The notes below the pieces were generated by a model that saw only the letters and a list, made by a program, of their open reading frames with translations, was not told the DNA's origin and ran no database searches. A DNA stretch of 10,274 nucleotides, from NCBI GenBank assembly GCA_002315455.1, contig DCGG01000114.1, positions 1 to 10,274 on the forward strand. The letters are read 5' to 3'. Position numbers and translations under genes: made by a program. The stretch is from Lentisphaeria bacterium UBA1784 (GTDB lineage Bacteria > Verrucomicrobiota > Lentisphaeria > Victivallales > Victivallaceae). Position 1 is the stretch's first letter, and every line of letters starts with the position of its first letter. Positions 1-6,292 of the stretch are shown one piece after another.

Positions 1-1380
1 ATGCACTACTGCCCCGGTTGCGGCCACGGCATCCTTCACAAGCTGATCGCGGAAGCCATCGACTTCTACGGCATTCAGAAGGATACCTATTTCATCGCGC
101 CGGTTGGCTGTGCGGTGTTCGCCTACTACTACTTCAACACCGGCAGCATCTCCGTGCCCCACGGCCGTGCGCCCGCGGTGGCCACCGGCGCCGGACGGGC
201 GGAACCCGGGAAGTTCGTTATCTCCTATCAGGGTGACGGCGACCTTGCCGCCATCGGTTTCAACGAGTTCATCCAGGCGGCGAACCGGGGCGAGAAGATG
301 ACGGTCTTCTTCGTCAACAATTCCAACTACGGCATGACCGGCGGACAGATGGCTCCCACCACTCTGCCCGGGCAGAAGACCACTACCAGCCCCTACGGAC
401 GGAACGTTCTCACCGACGGCTATCCCATGCGGGTATGCGAGATCATCAACGCTTTGCAGGCGCCCATCTACATTGAGCGCGTGGCGCTGACCTCCACCGC
501 CCGGATCGCCGCCGCCAAGAAGGCGGTCTTCAAGGCAGTGGGCAACCTGAAGGACAAGAAGGGCTTCTCCTTCGTGGAAGTGCTTTCTCCCTGCCCCATC
601 AACCTCAAGATGAGCGCCGATCAGTGCAATGACTTCATCGAGAGCAAGATGACCCAATACTTCCCCATCGGCAAGGTGCGGGATCTGGACGTCCCCTGCG
701 GCGAAGCCCCCAAGGCTCCCATCCGGGACGTGGAAGGCGTGAAGCAGGTGCTTTTCCCCGTGAAAGCGGAGAACTCTCTCGCCGGCAAAACCAGGAACAC
801 TTCCCCCATCTTCGACCGGGAACTGCGGATCAAATGCAGCGGTTTCGGCGGGCAGGGAATTTTGAGTTTGGGACACATGATCGCCAACATGGGACGGCTC
901 CGGGAGTTCAACGTGAGCTGGATGCCCTCTTACGGACCGGAACAGAGGGGCGGTTCCTGTAACTGCGCCGTGATCCTCAGCCGCAACACTATCGCCTGCC
1001 CCATCGTGGACCGGGACTGCGACCTGCTGATCGCCATGACCCAGACCGCGCTGGATAAGTTCCGCAACGAACTGAAACCCGACGGCATCCTGATCTATGA
1101 CCGTTCCGCCATGGCGGAGCCGAAGATGGGGCCGGGCCAGAAGGTCTATGGCGTGGATGCCCTCGCCATCGCCAACGAGAAGGTCGGCAACGGCAAGTGC
1201 GCCAACAGCGTCGTGGTGGGTCTGCTGGCCGGGATCCTCGGCAAGGAGTTCCTCAATGATGCGGACAAGGCGGACTTCGATCAGGTCTTCGAGGAGGCGG
1301 TTCAGGAGAGTTTCGCCTCCAAGCCCAAGGTGATTGCGCCGAATATTCAGGCCTACAAGGAGGGTAAGGCTCTCATTTGA
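1..1380 (+). CDS. 2-oxoacid:ferredoxin oxidoreductase, fused beta and gamma subunits (5' end probably outside window)
   Basis: Predicted to carry the thiamine-diphosphate (beta) and gamma parts of a 2-oxoacid:ferredoxin oxidoreductase, which decarboxylates a 2-oxoacid to its acyl-CoA and passes electrons to ferredoxin in the cytoplasm. Residues 1-200 show the CPGCGHG motif, GDGD at 78-81 and the NNSNYG motif at 106-111, expected for ThDP/Mg binding. Cys4, Cys7, Cys37 and Cys198 are spaced like the four [4Fe-4S] ligands known in short OFOR beta subunits. Residues 274-455 form a POR gamma domain (GFGGQG at 281-286, YGPEQRGG at 311-318). The fusion is intact in one frame. Relatives usually have 8-20 residues before the CPGCGHG motif, so the Met at base 1 is probably internal and the gene starts upstream. 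Alpha and ferredoxin subunits are expected upstream but are not in view. The substrate (2-oxoglutarate, branched-chain 2-oxoacid or other) cannot be read from the sequence, so no gene symbol is given. An intrinsic terminator follows at 1418-1449. Confidence 0.93.
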   Translation: MHYCPGCGHGILHKLIAEAIDFYGIQKDTYFIAPVGCAVFAYYYFNTGSISVPHGRAPAVATGAGRAEPGKFVISYQGDGDLAAIGFNEFIQAANRGEKMTVFFVNNSNYGMTGGQMAPTTLPGQKTTTSPYGRNVLTDGYPMRVCEIINALQAPIYIERVALTSTARIAAAKKAVFKAVGNLKDKKGFSFVEVLSPCPINLKMSADQCNDFIESKMTQYFPIGKVRDLDVPCGEAPKAPIRDVEGVKQVLFPVKAENSLAGKTRNTSPIFDRELRIKCSGFGGQGILSLGHMIANMGRLREFNVSWMPSYGPEQRGGSCNCAVILSRNTIACPIVDRDCDLLIAMTQTALDKFRNELKPDGILIYDRSAMAEPKMGPGQKVYGVDALAIANEKVGNGKCANSVVVGLLAGILGKEFLNDADKADFDQVFEEAVQESFASKPKVIAPNIQAYKEGKALI

Positions 1381-1417
1381 GCGCCGTCCCTCTCCGGAGA
1401 AACAAAGAACAACAGAG

Positions 1418-1449
1418 GTGCGTCCCGGTGATTCCGGGGCGCACTTTTT
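1418..1449 (+). terminator. Intrinsic terminator after the oxidoreductase gene
   Basis: An 11-base-pair stem (1418-1428 with 1434-1444, one G-T wobble) with a TGATT loop is followed directly by five T residues (1445-1449). It lies 37 bases after the oxidoreductase stop. It is also only 21 bases before the MATE start codon, which leaves too little room for a normal promoter between the two. It may therefore also act as an attenuator in a MATE leader. Confidence 0.88.
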
Positions 1450-1456
1450 ACACCGA

Positions 1457-1470
1457 AAGATCGTGATCTT
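1457..1470. repeat. Palindrome abutting the MATE start codon
   Basis: AAGATC-GT-GATCTT is a perfect 6-base inverted repeat around a 2-base centre, ending at the base before ATG 1471. It includes most of the only Shine-Dalgarno-like stretch (GAAAGA, 1455-1460). As RNA it can form 5 pairs around a CGTG loop. It could hide the ribosome site or bind a regulator, or it could be chance; only the symmetry is directly seen. Confidence 0.5.
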
Positions 1471-2868
1471 ATGGCTTCCGTCACCGGCCAGACCGACCTC
1501 ACCCGCGGGAACATAACGGGCAATCTGTTGCGTTTTACGGTCCCCTTTCTGCTGGCGAACCTGCTTCAGGCGCTATACAGCGCGGTGGACCTTTGGGTCG
1601 TGGGCAGGTTCGGCGGCGGCAAGATCGGAGTGGCGGCGGTGGCCAACGGCGGTGAAGTGATGCATCTTGTGATGTCCTTCATCATGGGGGTCACCACCGG
1701 GGCCACCGTGCTGATCGGCCAGTATTTCGGAGCCGGAGACAAACGCAACACCAGCCGGAGCATCGGTATGACCTTGAGTTTTTCCGCGCTCTCCGGGGTG
1801 GTGCTGACGCTGGTGATGGTGTTTCTTGCACCGGTTCTGGCGGAGGCGCTTCACACTCCGCCGGAAGCGTTGAACGCCACGGAGGAGTATCTGCGGATCT
1901 GTTCGTGGGGTGTGTTCTTCATCGTGGGATACAACGCCCTCTCCGCCATCTTCCGGGGCTTCGGAAACTCCACGGCGCCATTGATCTTCGTGGGGATTGC
2001 CTGCAGCTGCAACGTTCTGGGCGACCTTCTGCTCGTTGCGGTACTGGAAAAGGGAGTCCGCGGGGCGGCCATCGCCACTATCGGCGCGCAGGGATTGAGC
2101 ATGGGGTTCGCCTTGTGGTTTCTGAAGCGGGGCGGATTCGGATTCCGTTTCGCGTTGCCCAACTTCCGGATCATCTGGTCCATGGTCTGGCATTACCTTG
2201 CGATCGGGCTGCCCATTGCGATCCAGGGGGTGCTGATCAACCTTTCGTTTCTCTTCATCGTCTCCATCGTCAACGCCATGGGCGGCGATGATTCCGCGGC
2301 GGCGGCCGGCTACGGGATTGTCAACCGGATCAACGGGTTCGCCATGCTTCCGGCGGCCTCCTTCGCCATGGCTCTTGCGGCGGTTACTGCGCAGAACATG
2401 GGAGCGGAGAAGCCGGTCAGAGCACTCCGGACTTTGTGGCTCGCCATCGGATACACCATGGCGCTGGGCGCGGTGTTTCTGCTGTTGCTTCAGTTCATTC
2501 CGGAGCAGATGGTGGGGCTTTTCATCGACCGGAACACTCCCGATGCGGAGGCTGTGATCCGCAACGGCACGCTCTATGCGAAAAGTTTCAGTTGGGAATA
2601 CGTGCTGGTTCCCATTGTATTCTGCACCAACGGCTTTTTCAACGGGTGCGGGCGGGCGTTTTTCTCCATGAGCAACAACCTGATCTGCACCTTTCTGATC
2701 CGGGTGCCGGTCTCCTACTTCGCCAGTATCATGGCGGGGGCAACGCTCTATCACGTGGGGTTTGCGGCGCCGCTTGCCTCATTCACCTCCAACATCGTGG
2801 CGCTGACCTTCCTTTTCAGCGGCAGATGGCGGCGTCCCCGGAGTTATTTCCGCGGCGGCGGCCGTTGA
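1471..2868 (+). CDS. MATE family multidrug/cation antiporter
   Basis: An inner-membrane MATE exporter, expected to expel drugs or metabolites in exchange for Na+ or H+. The 465-residue length and about 12 hydrophobic segments in two homologous halves fit the family (usually about 450 residues). Supporting landmarks are the first helix with Asp40 in the VDLWVVGRFGG stretch, GQYFGAGD at 83-90, the mid-protein LPIAIQ around 248-252 and QNMGAEKP at 308-315 in the second half. The C-terminus is a short Arg/Gly-rich cytoplasmic tail (about 451-465). The pattern resembles the DinF/MepA side of the family more than NorM, but the substrate is unknown. ATG 1471 is the only good start, since TGA at 1429-1431 closes the frame upstream. 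The Shine-Dalgarno match is weak, unlike the strong sites of the neighbours. The gene lies just downstream of a terminator hairpin and converges on the ankyrin gene with 7 bases between them. Confidence 0.93.
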   Translation: MASVTGQTDLTRGNITGNLLRFTVPFLLANLLQALYSAVDLWVVGRFGGGKIGVAAVANGGEVMHLVMSFIMGVTTGATVLIGQYFGAGDKRNTSRSIGMTLSFSALSGVVLTLVMVFLAPVLAEALHTPPEALNATEEYLRICSWGVFFIVGYNALSAIFRGFGNSTAPLIFVGIACSCNVLGDLLLVAVLEKGVRGAAIATIGAQGLSMGFALWFLKRGGFGFRFALPNFRIIWSMVWHYLAIGLPIAIQGVLINLSFLFIVSIVNAMGGDDSAAAAGYGIVNRINGFAMLPAASFAMALAAVTAQNMGAEKPVRALRTLWLAIGYTMALGAVFLLLLQFIPEQMVGLFIDRNTPDAEAVIRNGTLYAKSFSWEYVLVPIVFCTNGFFNGCGRAFFSMSNNLICTFLIRVPVSYFASIMAGATLYHVGFAAPLASFTSNIVALTFLFSGRWRRPRSYFRGGGR

Positions 2869-2875
2869 TGCACGC

Positions 2876-3538
2876 TCACTTATTCCGCAGGATGGTCCGG
2901 ATCTCCCGGGTGTGGCAGAGGTCGGCCGGACGCTCGCCCGCTTTGGTGCGGACAAGAGGATCGGCTCCCTGTTCCATGAGAAAACGCACCACTTCCGTCT
3001 GGTCAGTGGAGGCCGCCCAGTGCAGCGGAGTCATGCCTGCGTTGTCGGGGACGTTGAACGGCACCCCCTCATCCACGAGATAGCGCATCAGTTCCAGACG
3101 GCCATAGCGAGCGGCGCAGTGGATCACTGCCATGCCATCGGGATATTTTGCGTTCAGGTCTGCGCCCCAGCTGTGGAGGAGTTTCACCACGACGGCGTAG
3201 GGGGTCTTGGCTCCCGCAAGGATGATGAAGGGATCGTTCCAGCCGGTGAAGCCGTTCCGGTGCATGGCGAGGAGAAAGTCCACGTCGGCGCAGGCGGCGG
3301 CTTTGATCGCCATTTCCGCCGTGGGACGTTTGGCATCGGCGGTCCGCATGTAGATCTCCGCCTGTCTGGTCGCAGGATCGGCGTTTTTCAGCCACGAAGT
3401 GCGTTTTCTGGAGCACTCCTCCTGTTCCTGCTGCATGGAGGAGAATCCCCGGCATCCCGCGGAGAGCATGAGCAAAAATCCGCAGAGCAGGAGGAAGTTC
3501 CCGGAAACGGGAGAGCGTTTTTTCAGAAGATCGTACAT
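2876..3538 (-). CDS. Small ankyrin-repeat lipoprotein
   Basis: A 220-residue predicted lipoprotein. The N-terminus has basic residues (KKR, 6-8), a hydrophobic core (15-25) and the lipobox LSAGC with Cys29 as the lipidation site, so the mature protein should be anchored to a membrane facing the periplasm or outside. Residues 30-80 are polar and charged. Ankyrin repeats follow: a degenerate one around 100-131, clear ones at 134-163 and 167-196 (TPLHWAA at 170-176), and a partial one to the end. Ankyrin repeats mediate protein-protein contact, and no catalytic domain is visible, so the partner and role are unknown. The start at 3538 is backed by AAGGA at 3548-3552, 9 bases upstream, and by a promoter at 3576-3603. 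It is read alone and converges on the MATE gene. Members of this type are often found beside a partner enzyme or toxin; none is adjacent here. Confidence 0.85.
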   Translation of the reverse strand: MYDLLKKRSPVSGNFLLLCGFLLMLSAGCRGFSSMQQEQEECSRKRTSWLKNADPATRQAEIYMRTADAKRPTAEMAIKAAACADVDFLLAMHRNGFTGWNDPFIILAGAKTPYAVVVKLLHSWGADLNAKYPDGMAVIHCAARYGRLELMRYLVDEGVPFNVPDNAGMTPLHWAASTDQTEVVRFLMEQGADPLVRTKAGERPADLCHTREIRTILRNK

Positions 3539-3575
3539 TTCTTACGGTCCTTTCTTTTGTGACAGCCTTCGACAT

Positions 3576-3603
3576 AAGATAGCATTTTTTGTTTTTTTTT
3601 CAA
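3576..3603 (-). promoter_or_regulatory. Promoter of the ankyrin lipoprotein gene
   Basis: On the minus strand, TTGAAA (3603-3598), a 16-base spacer and TATCTT (3581-3576). The spacer is almost entirely A (a long T run on the plus strand), so the DNA is probably bent or rigid here. The predicted transcript starts near 3569, giving a leader of about 31 bases to ATG 3538. Confidence 0.65.
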
Positions 3604-3719
3604 ACTGCGGCGGAGCGTTTCCTCTGGAAAATCTGCAATCAGCCGGATCCGGACTTTGCGGCCGTAATCTCCGGACGTTTTTTTCTGCCGTTTTATCAAA
3701 GCACCATCGGGGGAGGAAC

Positions 3720-3747
3720 TTGAAAAGCCGTTGAACGATGCTATAGT
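3720..3747 (+). promoter_or_regulatory. Promoter upstream of the glycosidase-like gene
   Basis: TTGAAA (3720-3725), a 16-base spacer and TATAGT (3742-3747), the same layout as the other promoters in the window. Transcription would begin near 3754, giving a leader of about 240 bases to the glycosidase-like start at 3995. The other three promoters leave leaders of only about 31-37 bases. The extra length suggests a leader element or a lost small gene in between. Confidence 0.6.
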
Positions 3748-3998
3748 AATGAGCTGCTCGGCGGAATATACTTATGGGTTCCTGCAGAAGCGGGTGATCC
3801 GGATGCCGTGGCGTACCTGCAGAAAATGAAGATGGGCCGAAGTCTTGAAACAACGACGGCCTTCGGCGTGTTTCGCCGGACGGCACGCAGGAGGTGGGCG
3901 GAGGTTTTCCTCGAGGGCAAGGGGAAAACCGTGGGCGCATCCGCGGTTATGAAATCGTATCCGATGGCAATTGGAAGGGGTTGGAGGCCGTAAAATGA
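3724..3998 (+). pseudogene. Possible broken small reading frame in the leader of the glycosidase-like gene
   Basis: The 456 bases between 3539 and 3994 carry no clear gene, but this part has coding-like traits in two frames. One frame is open from 3724 to 3993 (with peptide GGIYLWVPAEAGDPDAVAYL early on). Another is open from 3849 to 3998, has no ATG, and ends in RGYEIVSDGNWKGLEAVK with its TGA overlapping the next ATG as ATGA (3995-3998). The second peptide looks like natural protein, and the 4-base overlap is typical of translationally coupled genes. Joining the frames needs one frameshift around 3849-3890. I recognise no family. It could be a decayed gene, a fragment left by rearrangement, or chance openness in GC-rich DNA. 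Confidence 0.25.
3983..3987 (+). promoter_or_regulatory. Ribosome binding site that fixes the glycosidase-like start
   Basis: GGAGG lies 7 bases before ATG 3995. This selects ATG 3995 over the in-frame TTG at 3971, which has no such site and would put charged residues ahead of the signal peptide. Confidence 0.85.
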
Positions 3999-5440
3999 AG
4001 AAGGGACGTTTTTTTCCGTATCTCTTGATCGGGATACTGTGCTGCGCGGGAGGCCTTGGGGCCATGGAAACGGTTCCCGTGCAGAAAGCGGAGTTTCATT
4101 TTCAGGCGAAGCGGACGCCGCTACCGCCTCTGCGGTTCAAAGGGAAGCCATTTTTCCCGCTGGGCGTCTTCGACCATGAACCGGCGGGAGCGCTCCACAC
4201 CGGGGCGCTGGAGGAGGAGTTTCTCGCTTCCGGCGGCAACATTCTGAAGGCGGGCAACATCTGCCATTCCGCCGATGCAGAATGGAAGATCAACGCAGAA
4301 AAGGAACTCTCCGTCGTTCTGGAACTCTCCCGCAAAGATCCCCGATACAGGGAGATTGCGCTGCTGGTGGAGTTCGACAACGACTTCATCATGGGCCCCG
4401 CCGGAGCGGATGCCCCTCCGGACGTGAAATGGGTCCCCCGCACTGGCGCCGATCTGGAGGCGTCTCTCGCGGAGTTCGCCGGGAAGATCCGAAAGATCTC
4501 CCGATATCCCAACGTATTGGGCTACCTGCTGGACGAGCCGGAGAATACGGTCAATCCGTGGTTTTCCCGGATGTGCCGCGCTCCCTGGAAGAAGGGAGGA
4601 GATGCCGGAGTCGCCGATGCGGTGGTTCGGCTGTACGGCGTGCTGACCCCCATCTTCCGGAAGGAACATCCCGGGGCGCTCCGCATGCCCATCATCGCAT
4701 GGTGGTCCGCCTACCGCCATACTGCGGAACTCTATGACGTGCTGGTCCCGGACGAATACCCCAAGGACGTCAACGGCAAGGAGTTTGCCTCCGACCTGTT
4801 CAACGTCAACTACGATGCGGCCATGGCGGTCACCGCCGCCCGGAACAGCGGCGGCGGCCGGAGTGTCATCTACATGCCGGCCTGCTTCGACAACTGTTCC
4901 GGCGGGTATCATTACAATACGCTTCGGGAGCAGTTGTACGTGAACTTCGCGCCCATCACCCGGGGCGCCATGGGGATCTTCGCGTGGCGGTTGGACCGCG
5001 CCTCGGACTTCCACCGGAAGGCGGTGGTCTATCCGGCGATGCGGGAGGTCCATGCGCTGAAGGAGTTTCTGCTGGGGGAGTGGTGCGATGAACTGGTTGC
5101 CAGCGACCACGACACCGCCACGGCGGACTATCTGAAGCGTTTCCGGGAGCGTTCCCCCATGGTCGCCCACGTCGCCGGCGGATCGCTGCAGAAGGTGGAG
5201 AATCCGGTCCCCGACGTGAGCCATTGTCTGCGCCGCCATCCGGACGGACGCTACTGCCTGATCGCGGTGAACAACCGCCGGGAACCGCTGGACGTGCGCT
5301 TCAAGGTCAATACGCCCCGCCCGCCCCGGGACTTGGTGGACAACATCAACAAAAGTGACCGGCTTCACGTCTCCCGTCGGGACGGGGGCACGTTCACCGT
5401 GCACTTCGAGCCTTTCGGCGTCCACGCCTACGTTTGGTAG
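3995..5440 (+). CDS. Secreted TIM-barrel glycoside-hydrolase-like protein
   Basis: A 481-residue exported protein that probably acts on glycans outside the cytoplasm. Residues 1-23 form a signal peptide (MKKGR, then a hydrophobic core, likely cut after GLGA). Around 45-60 is the PLRFKGKPFFPLGVF strand typical of the first barrel strand in glycosidase-like proteins. Candidate active-site motifs are the LLDEPEN segment (178-184; Asp180/Glu181, resembling the acid/base strand of clan GH-A-like enzymes), AWWSAY (235-240), VPDEYP (251-256; Asp253/Glu254) and GIFAWRLDRA (327-336). Residues from about 400 to 481 look like a small beta-sandwich (YCLIAVNNRREPLDVRF), common as an accessory domain. I cannot place it in a numbered GH family, and the substrate is unknown. 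A strong ribosome site supports the start. It converges on the CBM9-like gene with 3 bases between stops. It might instead be a non-catalytic member of the fold. Confidence 0.75.
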   Translation: MKKGRFFPYLLIGILCCAGGLGAMETVPVQKAEFHFQAKRTPLPPLRFKGKPFFPLGVFDHEPAGALHTGALEEEFLASGGNILKAGNICHSADAEWKINAEKELSVVLELSRKDPRYREIALLVEFDNDFIMGPAGADAPPDVKWVPRTGADLEASLAEFAGKIRKISRYPNVLGYLLDEPENTVNPWFSRMCRAPWKKGGDAGVADAVVRLYGVLTPIFRKEHPGALRMPIIAWWSAYRHTAELYDVLVPDEYPKDVNGKEFASDLFNVNYDAAMAVTAARNSGGGRSVIYMPACFDNCSGGYHYNTLREQLYVNFAPITRGAMGIFAWRLDRASDFHRKAVVYPAMREVHALKEFLLGEWCDELVASDHDTATADYLKRFRERSPMVAHVAGGSLQKVENPVPDVSHCLRRHPDGRYCLIAVNNRREPLDVRFKVNTPRPPRDLVDNINKSDRLHVSRRDGGTFTVHFEPFGVHAYVW

Positions 5441-5443
5441 AGA

Positions 5444-6103
5444 TCAGCGGAGTTCCAGCAGACCGTACTGCCGGATCAGGTGGAAATCCGACTCGGCGAT
5501 GGCGGGGACTGTGCTCAGTTCCTTAAAGGGAAGTCTGCGGGAATAGTTCTGCCGGGCGATCAGGAATTGCCACGAATGTCCGGCGCGGAATTTCGCTCCG
5601 TATTGCTCCGGAATGGACTTGGGGATCTTGAACTCGATGCTCCAGCCCCGGTCGATGGTCTGCCAGTCGTTGAAGGTGCCGTTGATCTTCGCCTTCACCT
5701 CGAACTCCGGATGACCGTCCGCGCTTTTCGGCAGGAAGACGTAGGAGCGGGAGGGGTAGAAGAACTGGGTCCGCAACTCGTTTGGCGTGCCGTAGAGTTC
5801 CCAGTAGTAGGTATCGTCCGCCGGCTTGAGGAACACCTCGACGGTGTCGCCGGAGGCGTAGAGGTGTGTCTGGTCCTTCGTCCCCTGCTGGACCACGTCA
5901 GAGTCCTCCATCGTGACCCCGATGTAGAGGAATTTTTCGCTGTGGAGCATCCGCACGGACCCCTTTTCGTTGAGATCGAGACCCAGTTCAGAAGGACGTG
6001 TCCCCACCCGGCTGAACTCCCATATCTGTGCTTTCTGCCACTCCGGGGAGGTCAGGGCCCCGTCAATCGTGAGATCGTTGCACGTTTCCACCACGAAACT
6101 CAT
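5444..6103 (-). CDS. CBM9-like carbohydrate-binding protein without signal peptide
   Basis: A 219-residue protein made of essentially one CBM9/DOMON-like beta-sandwich. Diagnostic features are DLTIDGALTSPEWQKAQ at 10-26, the strand FLYIGVTMEDSDV (58-70), GDTVEVFLKPADDTYYWEL (85-103) and the closing GWSIEFKIP stretch (153-161). CBM9-like domains bind sugar chain ends or related ligands. Here no catalytic domain is attached and no export signal is seen, so it may act in the cytoplasm or bind a non-classical ligand. The start at 6103 is chosen because AGGAG lies 8 bases upstream (6112-6116) and a promoter lies at 6147-6174. The frame stays open far beyond this on the antisense side of the next gene, but that extension is not credible as protein. 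It is divergent from the peptidase/acetyltransferase gene and convergent with the glycosidase-like gene. Confidence 0.82.
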   Translation of the reverse strand: MSFVVETCNDLTIDGALTSPEWQKAQIWEFSRVGTRPSELGLDLNEKGSVRMLHSEKFLYIGVTMEDSDVVQQGTKDQTHLYASGDTVEVFLKPADDTYYWELYGTPNELRTQFFYPSRSYVFLPKSADGHPEFEVKAKINGTFNDWQTIDRGWSIEFKIPKSIPEQYGAKFRAGHSWQFLIARQNYSRRLPFKELSTVPAIAESDFHLIRQYGLLELR

Positions 6104-6146
6104 CGTGTATTCTCCTTTTTTTTGCAGATTGATCCGTTTCCCGTAT

Positions 6147-6174
6147 AAGATAGTCCGTGCGGCCTGATTTTCAA
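6147..6174 (-). promoter_or_regulatory. Promoter of the CBM9-like gene
   Basis: On the minus strand, TTGAAA (6174-6169), a 16-base spacer and TATCTT (6152-6147). The predicted start of transcription is near 6140, giving a leader of about 37 bases. The -35 box lies inside the left outer arm of the inverted repeat 6168-6229. Confidence 0.65.
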
Positions 6175-6229
6175 GGGGAAAGGGAGAAAATCGGCCGGCT
6201 TCCGATTTTTGTTTCCCCTCCCTTGAAAA
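6168..6229. repeat. Inverted repeat between the two divergent -35 boxes
   Basis: The outer arms TTTTCAAGGG (6168-6177) and CCCTTGAAAA (6220-6229) are a perfect 10-base inverted repeat, and each contains one of the two -35 hexamers. The inner arms AAAATCGG (6187-6194) and CCGATTTT (6202-6209) are a perfect 8-base repeat around CCGGCTT. The purine-rich left middle and pyrimidine-rich right middle also match imperfectly. A dimeric regulator binding here would cover both promoters; no regulator gene is in the window. The inner hairpin followed by T also resembles a weak terminator, but no gene is read into it. Confidence 0.7.
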
Positions 6230-6251
6230 AGAGAAGGGCAAGTGATATATT
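6223..6251 (+). promoter_or_regulatory. Promoter of the peptidase/AAC(3) fusion gene
   Basis: TTGAAA (6223-6228), a 17-base spacer and TATATT (6246-6251). Transcription would start near 6258, leaving about 35 bases before ATG 6293. The -35 box is in the right outer arm of the inverted repeat. Confidence 0.7.
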
Positions 6252-6292
6252 ACCTCTGACATTGTCAAAATAAAAGCAGGGGAGACGTTCAC

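Noticed and set aside
1573..2754. A 393-codon minus-strand frame opposite the MATE gene
   Set aside because: Low-complexity Arg/His/Asp/Gly composition without domains or a ribosome site, directly antisense to a well-supported MATE gene.
3648..3684. Possible plus-strand terminator (TCCGGA repeats followed by seven T)
   Set aside because: The stem is only 6 base pairs with a 16-base loop, TCCGGA is self-complementary anyway, and no plus-strand gene ends nearby.
3971..3994. TTG start for the glycosidase-like protein
   Set aside because: It has no ribosome site and would place extra residues before a well-formed signal peptide; ATG 3995 has GGAGG at 7 bases.
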